DNA of 64,000 nucleotides, taken from the NCBI GenBank assembly GCA_964355855.1, contig CAYHFD010000002.1, positions 1 through 64,000 on the forward strand, given 5' to 3'. The stretch comes from XYD1-FULL-44-32 sp964355855 (GTDB lineage: Bacteria > Patescibacteriota > Minisyncoccia > Phycocordibacterales > XYD1-FULL-46-19). Position numbers and translations under genes: made by a program. The notes under the pieces were generated by a model. The model did no database searches and was not told where the DNA came from. It saw nothing but the letters and a program-made list of their open reading frames with translations. Positions 59,357-64,000 of this stretch are shown here, in pieces. Each line of letters starts with the position of its first letter. Position 1 is the stretch's first letter.

Positions 59357-60526
59357 CTAAATATACAGAGCCGAGGTCCTTTCCAAGGTTCGCTCGAAAG
59401 AGAAATTGGTGGCCACGTAGTCGTGAAGTTTGGCCCCCAGAACTTGGCGGATTTCCTCATTGCCAGCTAAGCCATCAAGATATTCAGCTAATTTATCTAC
59501 ATCACCTGTCGGAAAGAGAGGGTTACCAGTTTCGGCTAAAATATCCCTAATGCCGGGAATGTCGGAGCCAATAGCTGGCAAGTAAGCCATTCCGGCCTCA
59601 AGTAGGGTGTAAGGGTGGCCTTCTTTAACTGACGGCAAGACAAAAAAATCAAAGGCCTTTAAATATTTTATTGCTTCAGAAACAAAGCCCGCTAAAAATA
59701 CTCGGGCGGTTAAATTTTTTTCCTCAATAAGTCGTCTAAGTTTATCTTTCATATCTCCTTCACCAATAATGATATATTTAAAGTTGCTGGTGGTTTTACT
59801 AATGGCATCAATTAAAGTAGCGAGCCCTTTGTTGGGATGAAGTTCAGCCACCGTAACACCAATAATATCAGTCGGTTCTAATTTGGTTTGGCAAATTTGA
59901 GCTAGTTGTAAGCGGGCCTCTTCTTTGGTTATAAAATCGGGTGCTTTTAGACCATTATAAATTAAATGCATTTTCCTTCGTTGGCCCAACATATTTTGGC
60001 CTTGGGCCAAGTCTTGGCGATTGATAACTATCACTTGATGACAAAAAAAACAGGTTAGCCAAGAAAAAAAGTAAATTATTTTTTTGGTCAGCCAATTTCT
60101 ATTTTCATTAAACGGCCAACCATGCACCGTGTAAATTATTTTAGGAATACCAATCAGTCGGCCCCAAAACGCCCCGATACCAGACGCTTTAGAACTGTTT
60201 AGATGTAAAATATGTGGTTTTTCCCGTTTTAGAGTTTGGAGGATTTCAATAAAACCAAATATTTCTGATAATAAATATATATTTCGTGTCAGATTTTTCA
60301 AAAAAATAGTCCGGATATTGGCTTGCTCCAACCGGGTAACCAGATAGCCAGCCGCCGCTTTTTTGCCACCAGTGCCACCTAGAGCCACCACTGCCTCAAA
60401 CTGGTCGGCTGGCAGGGAAGTGGCCAAATCATAGACATATTTTTGCGCCCCACCGAAATTTGATTTGGTTATCAGGTAGAGAATTTTAGTCCCGTTAGAG
60501 GTCGCGGACTCAAACTTTATTGGCAT
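59357..60526 (-). CDS. Glycosyltransferase family 4
   Basis: 389 aa. GT-B fold: SNFGGAQKYVYDLA N-terminal motif, PKIIYTVHGWPF, VTVAELHPNKGLATLIDA, and the donor-site E-x7-E motif in VKEGHPYTLLEAG, then SDIPGIRDIL. It transfers sugar from a nucleotide donor, probably in surface polysaccharide synthesis. The first ~14 residues (PIKFESATSNGT) are encoded by the CCCGTTAGAGG repeat at 60489-60610; homology begins at KILYLITK. Confidence 0.87.
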   Translation of the reverse strand: MPIKFESATSNGTKILYLITKSNFGGAQKYVYDLATSLPADQFEAVVALGGTGGKKAAAGYLVTRLEQANIRTIFLKNLTRNIYLLSEIFGFIEILQTLKREKPHILHLNSSKASGIGAFWGRLIGIPKIIYTVHGWPFNENRNWLTKKIIYFFSWLTCFFCHQVIVINRQDLAQGQNMLGQRRKMHLIYNGLKAPDFITKEEARLQLAQICQTKLEPTDIIGVTVAELHPNKGLATLIDAISKTTSNFKYIIIGEGDMKDKLRRLIEEKNLTARVFLAGFVSEAIKYLKAFDFFVLPSVKEGHPYTLLEAGMAYLPAIGSDIPGIRDILAETGNPLFPTGDVDKLAEYLDGLAGNEEIRQVLGAKLHDYVATNFSFERTLERTSALYI

Positions 60527-60610
60527 GCTTAAATTTAAGCACGAGAGATTCGTTATGAAAAGGTCTGTGGACTAGTATCCGACCGTCCGCGTCCTACCTC
60601 TAATGGGATA
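60489..60610. repeat. CCCRTTAGAGGT inverted repeat unit
   Basis: Left arm CCCGTTAGAGGTCGCGGAC (from 60491), right arm GTCCGCGTCCTACCTCTAAT then GGGAT (to 60609); the left lacks the five bases AGGAC. It supplies the N-terminal codons of the glycosyltransferase. Related to 47332-47577. Confidence 0.75.
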
Positions 60611-60645
60611 GCATAAATGGCCATTTTGTTGTATTATCACGGTCA

Positions 60646-61947
60646 ATGAAAGTTCAGGGACCCCTGCAGTCATTATTTCTATTATTTGGCGATATTTTGG
60701 TCTTGGTAGCCTCGTTGTGGGTTACTTTGTTTATTCGCTATGCCAGTTTTCCCAAGGTCGAGACTTTTAATGATCACCTCTTACCATTTAGCTTTATTTT
60801 CTGTATTTGGTTGGTGGTTTATTTCATTTACGACTTGTATGGCAACCAGACGACTATTTTTCAGAAAAAATTATCGGCGGTTATTTTTAATGCTCATATT
60901 GTAAATAGTATTATCGCCCTAGCTTTCTTCTATTTTATCCCATATTTTGCGATTACCCCGAAAACCAATTTGTTTATTTTTCTGGTCGTTTCCTTTTTGA
61001 TATTTGAATGGTGGCGGCGACAAGTAGTTTTTTATATTTGGCACGGCGGTGCGGAAACGATTGTTTTTGCTTGTGCCGGACCAGAAGTTGATGAGTTGGA
61101 TCGAGAGTTTATTACCAACAGTTGGTACAAAATTAGAGTGATAAAAAAAGGTGAAGATTTAACTGGGTTGGCCAAAACATCGACGGTTGTTATAAATACC
61201 CATGAGGCCAACACCAAAGATTTTATTGGCTTTTATAATATGCTTTTTGCCGGCGCTCGTTTTGTTACCCTCGAAAGTCTTTACGAGACTATGTTTGGTC
61301 GGGTGCCGATTTCTAGCATCTCTGAACGTTGGTTTCTGGAATCAATATCGACTCAACCGAAACCATTTTTTGAAATTTTAAAACGGGCGATGGATGTCGT
61401 CGTTGGACTTTTGGTGGGTATTGCGTCTTTACCTTTTTATCCACTAATTATGCTGGCCATTAAATTAGATGATGGGGGTGAGATATTCATTTATCCCGAG
61501 CGGGTTGGTGAACACAATCGACCGATTCGACTGTTAAAATTTCGAACCATGACGGTTGGTAACGATGGGGGTCAGTGGGGCATGGTCGAAAATAAAGTCA
61601 CTCGGGTCGGGGCTTTTTTACGCCGGACCCGTCTTGATGAATTACCCCAAATTTGGAATGTTATTAGGGGTGACTTATCTTTGGTGGGCCCGCGACCGGA
61701 ATTTGCCCCGGCGGTTGGTCTCTACGGTGAGGAAATAAAATTCTACAATGTTAGACATTTGGTCAAACCAGGTTTGTCGGGTTGGGCTCAAATCTATGGT
61801 GAACAACCTCATCACGGTATTGGGGTCGAGGAAACAAAAAACAAATTGTCTTATGATCTGTTTTATATTAAAAACAGAAGTATTCTGTTGGATATAAAAA
61901 TTGCCCTAAAGACAATTCGTATTTTATTGTCACGAAGTGGGGTTTAA
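60646..61947 (+). CDS. Polyprenyl-phosphate sugar-1-phosphate transferase
   Basis: 433 aa. Five N-terminal membrane helices, a Rossmann-like middle domain, another helix (VVGLLVGIASLPFYPLIMLAI), then the bacterial sugar transferase domain: KFRTMTVGNDGG, LRRTRLDELPQIWNVIRGDLS, VGPRPE and KPGLSGWAQIYGE. It adds the first sugar phosphate to undecaprenyl phosphate to begin capsule, exopolysaccharide or glycan synthesis. TATTAT 8 bases upstream of the ATG. Confidence 0.9.
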   Translation: MKVQGPLQSLFLLFGDILVLVASLWVTLFIRYASFPKVETFNDHLLPFSFIFCIWLVVYFIYDLYGNQTTIFQKKLSAVIFNAHIVNSIIALAFFYFIPYFAITPKTNLFIFLVVSFLIFEWWRRQVVFYIWHGGAETIVFACAGPEVDELDREFITNSWYKIRVIKKGEDLTGLAKTSTVVINTHEANTKDFIGFYNMLFAGARFVTLESLYETMFGRVPISSISERWFLESISTQPKPFFEILKRAMDVVVGLLVGIASLPFYPLIMLAIKLDDGGEIFIYPERVGEHNRPIRLLKFRTMTVGNDGGQWGMVENKVTRVGAFLRRTRLDELPQIWNVIRGDLSLVGPRPEFAPAVGLYGEEIKFYNVRHLVKPGLSGWAQIYGEQPHHGIGVEETKNKLSYDLFYIKNRSILLDIKIALKTIRILLSRSGV

Positions 61948-61957
61948 GTAAAAATAG

Positions 61958-62770
61958 ATGAATACTATTATTGTTGACGGGGTGGCTATGGCCAACCAAA
62001 TTGGCCAGGAATTGCAACCAAAAATTAATCGTTTGGGCCTTGTTTCTTTGGCCGTGATTTTGGTGGGCGACAATCCGGTTTCTTCTCGTTATGTGGCGCG
62101 TAAGGAAAGTTTTGGTCGTAAGTATGGTATGGAAGTTAAAATTTTTTCTTATGATAAGGTTGTAGCCGAAGATGAACTATTGTCTGTAATTGAACGGCTA
62201 AATAATGATGCTTCTGTTAACGGAATTATTGTCCAACTACCTTTACCTTCCCACTTAGAAACTAAAAAAATCTTAGGGGCCATTGACCCACTTAAAGACC
62301 CTGATGCCCTCTCGTTAGAGGCGATTGTTGATTCACCAGTAGTAGGAGCGGCCCGAGAAATAATTGAAAAAAATAATATAGATTTGGTGGCAAAAAATGT
62401 AGTAGTGGTTGGAGCGGGACGATTGGTGGGTCAACCACTCGCTATTTATTTTGCTGGCACCGGTTCTAATGTTCGGTCTTTTACCAATCGGGATGAAAAA
62501 GCTTTAGCCGAAGTCTTGGTAACGGCCGATATTATAGCCACCGGTGCTGGCGTGCCCGGCCTCATTAAACCAGAATACTTAAAAAATGGAGTCGTTCTTT
62601 TGGATGCCGCTACTAGTGAGGACGGGGGCACTTTAAAAGGTGATGCTGATCCGGCTTGTGTGACCAAGTGTTCTATTTTTACACCGGTGCCTGGGGGTAT
62701 TGGCCCTTTAACCATGGCGATACTTTTCAAAAATTTAGTTTTTTTGGCTTCTCGTCAGGCTGGTTTCTAG
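61958..62770 (+). CDS. folD: Methylene-THF dehydrogenase/cyclohydrolase FolD
   Basis: 270 aa. LVGDNPVSSRYVARKESFG (Lys of the cyclohydrolase site), GIIVQLPLPSHL, DPLKDPDAL where PxKDVDG is canonical, a Rossmann VVVGAGRLVGQPLA, and TPVPGGIGPLTMAILFKN. It interconverts methylene-THF and formyl-THF, working with GlyA and ThyX. Follows the sugar transferase by 10 bases, probably on the same transcript. Confidence 0.92.
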   Translation: MNTIIVDGVAMANQIGQELQPKINRLGLVSLAVILVGDNPVSSRYVARKESFGRKYGMEVKIFSYDKVVAEDELLSVIERLNNDASVNGIIVQLPLPSHLETKKILGAIDPLKDPDALSLEAIVDSPVVGAAREIIEKNNIDLVAKNVVVVGAGRLVGQPLAIYFAGTGSNVRSFTNRDEKALAEVLVTADIIATGAGVPGLIKPEYLKNGVVLLDAATSEDGGTLKGDADPACVTKCSIFTPVPGGIGPLTMAILFKNLVFLASRQAGF

Positions 62771-62772
62771 GC

Positions 62773-62801
62773 TTGATTTTTGTCTTTTGACGACCTATAC
62801 T
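62773..62801 (+). promoter_or_regulatory. Promoter of secD
   Basis: TTGATT 62773-62778, 17-base spacer, TATACT 62796-62801; ATG 9 bases downstream. Confidence 0.7.
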
Positions 62802-62810
62802 TACTCTCAC

Positions 62811-64000
62811 ATGAATAATTATCGTGTTTTGGCTGTAGCCCTCATTATTTTTGGAATCCTTTTGGGCTATTTTGTTTACGCTTCAGAAACTGGGCTTGGC
62901 CTAATGCCTAACCGGCCTTTTCGGTTGGGGTTAGACTTGTCTGGAGGCACACATTTAGTTTATAAAGCCGATGTGTCTGATATTCCGGCCGGTGAGGTGG
63001 GTAGTGCGATGTCTGCCCTCAAAGAAGTTATTGAACGTCGGATTAATGTTTTCGGTGTGTCCGAGCCAATAATCCAGATCGAGTCCACCGGCTTGGGAGC
63101 TAATGTTATAAATAAACTAATTGTTGAATTGCCGGGAGTAACCGATGTCAATGAAGCTTTGGCGGTTATTAGTAAAACTCCACTGTTGGAATTTAAAGTT
63201 GAAGGAGAAAAAGATGCTCCGTTGAATTTAAATATTAGTCCGGAAGATTTAAAAAATGGCAAGCTTCCAACCATTAATACTGATGAATTGGTCGCTGCTC
63301 GCTATGTCGATTCTGGTCTGACTGGTAAATATTTAAAACGAGCCCAGGTGATTTTCCCTTCTGGCGCCCAAGGGGCTGGTGTCGCCACTGGCCCAACGGT
63401 ATTGGTCGAGTTTACCCCCGAGGGTAAGCAGTTATTTGCCAAGCTAACACTTGACAATTTAAACAAAACCATTGGTATTTTTCTGGATGATCAACTTATT
63501 TCAGCCCCGGTGGTACAAGAGGAAATTAGAGATGGCCAGGCGCAAATCACCGGTAATTTCACTGTCGAAGAGGCCAAGTCTTTAGTGCGCGATTTAAACC
63601 TCGGGGCTTTGCCGGTACCGATTGAACTAGATTCAACTCAAACTATTGGACCAACCTTGGGGGCCGATGTATTAAAGCAGGGAATATATGCTGGTATTAT
63701 TGGTTTTATTTTACTGGCTATATTTATGATTGTTTGGTACCGCTTGCCGGGGGCAGTTGCCGTGGTTGCTCTTTTAATGTATGTGGCAATTATTTTGACT
63801 ATTTTCAAGCTTTTACCAGTGACTATTACCGCCGCTGGTATTGCCGGGTTAATTCTTTCGATTGGGATTGCGGTTGATGCCAATGTGCTTATTTTTGAGC
63901 GCCTAAAAGAAGAAATGATCAAGGGCCACTCTATTCATGAGGCGACTAAAGAAGGTTTTGCTCGAGCTTGGCTCTCGATTCGAGATTCAAATTTGTCTGG
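62811..64000 (+). CDS. secD: Protein translocase subunit SecD (runs off the window)
   Basis: At least 396 aa, 3' end beyond 64000. First membrane helix (VLAVALIIFGILLGYFVYA), then RPFRLGLDLSGGTHLVYKADV, the P1 periplasmic domain (VIERRINVFGVSEPIIQIES, LIVELPGV), VEFTPEGKQLFAKLT, ISAPVVQEEIRDGQAQITGNF, and the SecD membrane part GPTLGADVLKQGIYAGIIGF with the IGIAVDANVLIFERLKEE motif. It aids proton-driven protein export with SecF. Confidence 0.95.
   Translation, partial: MNNYRVLAVALIIFGILLGYFVYASETGLGLMPNRPFRLGLDLSGGTHLVYKADVSDIPAGEVGSAMSALKEVIERRINVFGVSEPIIQIESTGLGANVINKLIVELPGVTDVNEALAVISKTPLLEFKVEGEKDAPLNLNISPEDLKNGKLPTINTDELVAARYVDSGLTGKYLKRAQVIFPSGAQGAGVATGPTVLVEFTPEGKQLFAKLTLDNLNKTIGIFLDDQLISAPVVQEEIRDGQAQITGNFTVEEAKSLVRDLNLGALPVPIELDSTQTIGPTLGADVLKQGIYAGIIGFILLAIFMIVWYRLPGAVAVVALLMYVAIILTIFKLLPVTITAAGIAGLILSIGIAVDANVLIFERLKEEMIKGHSIHEATKEGFARAWLSIRDSNLS

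Overview
The window looks like a piece of a reduced, AT-rich Patescibacteria (CPR) genome, most probably from the Parcubacteria side. The signs are compact operons, many start codons only 6-9 bases after a TATAAT-type box, envelope proteins that pair peptidoglycan-binding modules with S-layer-like domains, a 23S rRNA gene broken by several group I introns, rplK not followed by rplA, many short palindromic repeats (some inside genes), and a diversity-generating retroelement (DGR). This placement is an inference from gene content and style; the window contains no 16S gene. No tRNA gene or CRISPR array was seen.

Layout. (1) 1-3640: a complete DGR with two paralogous target genes ending in variable repeats, a template repeat (TR) inside what looks like its own structured RNA gene, an avd gene on the opposite strand, and the reverse transcriptase. 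All 16 TR/VR2 differences, and all but one of the TR/VR1 substitutions, fall on TR adenines; VR1 also lost one adenine, which puts its gene out of frame. (2) 3.6-10.5 kb: small metabolic and membrane genes (cupin, ZIP transporter, ATP-grasp, NrnA, malic enzyme), with two copies of a ~190-bp dispersed structured repeat. (3) 10.6-17.2 kb: secE-nusG-rplK, a dTMP operon (dCMP deaminase, dCTP deaminase, tandem ThyX, GlyA, Tmk) and a RelB/YafQ-type toxin-antitoxin pair. (4) 17.3-32.4 kb: argS, ileS (with an inserted histidine-phosphatase domain), recO, glyS, metG, tatD and rpsF-ssb-rpsR. (5) 32.5-36.8 kb, minus strand: efp, recA, a small anchored protein and ftsK. (6) 37-45.7 kb: a regulator with an apparent operator, then a block of secreted or surface proteins and a REP-associated Y1 transposase. 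(7) 45.7-49 kb: rplJ-rplL with a structured leader, a third copy of the long repeat, a regulator and an MscS-like protein. (8) 49.1-56.3 kb: 23S (three group I introns plus helix extensions) and 5S rRNA, then a second, shattered 5S copy carrying an IS30-family element and a cargo gene. (9) 56.3-64 kb: rodA, a pilin-like protein, glycosyltransferases, folD and the start of secD.

How the genes fit together: the dTMP operon deaminates dCMP/dCTP to dUMP, methylates it with ThyX using methylene-THF supplied by GlyA (FolD is encoded at 62 kb), and phosphorylates dTMP with Tmk. SecE, NusG, L11, L10, L7/L12, S6, S18, EF-P, four aminoacyl-tRNA synthetases and the rRNAs make this a translation-rich region. 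The surface cluster, RodA, the glycan enzymes and SecD/SecE build and export the envelope. The least ordinary parts are the DGR with its apparently autonomous TR-RNA, the tandem ThyX whose two halves seem to have lost complementary parts of the active site, the IleRS/phosphatase fusion, the covarying 190-bp repeat family, and the rRNA locus full of insertions.
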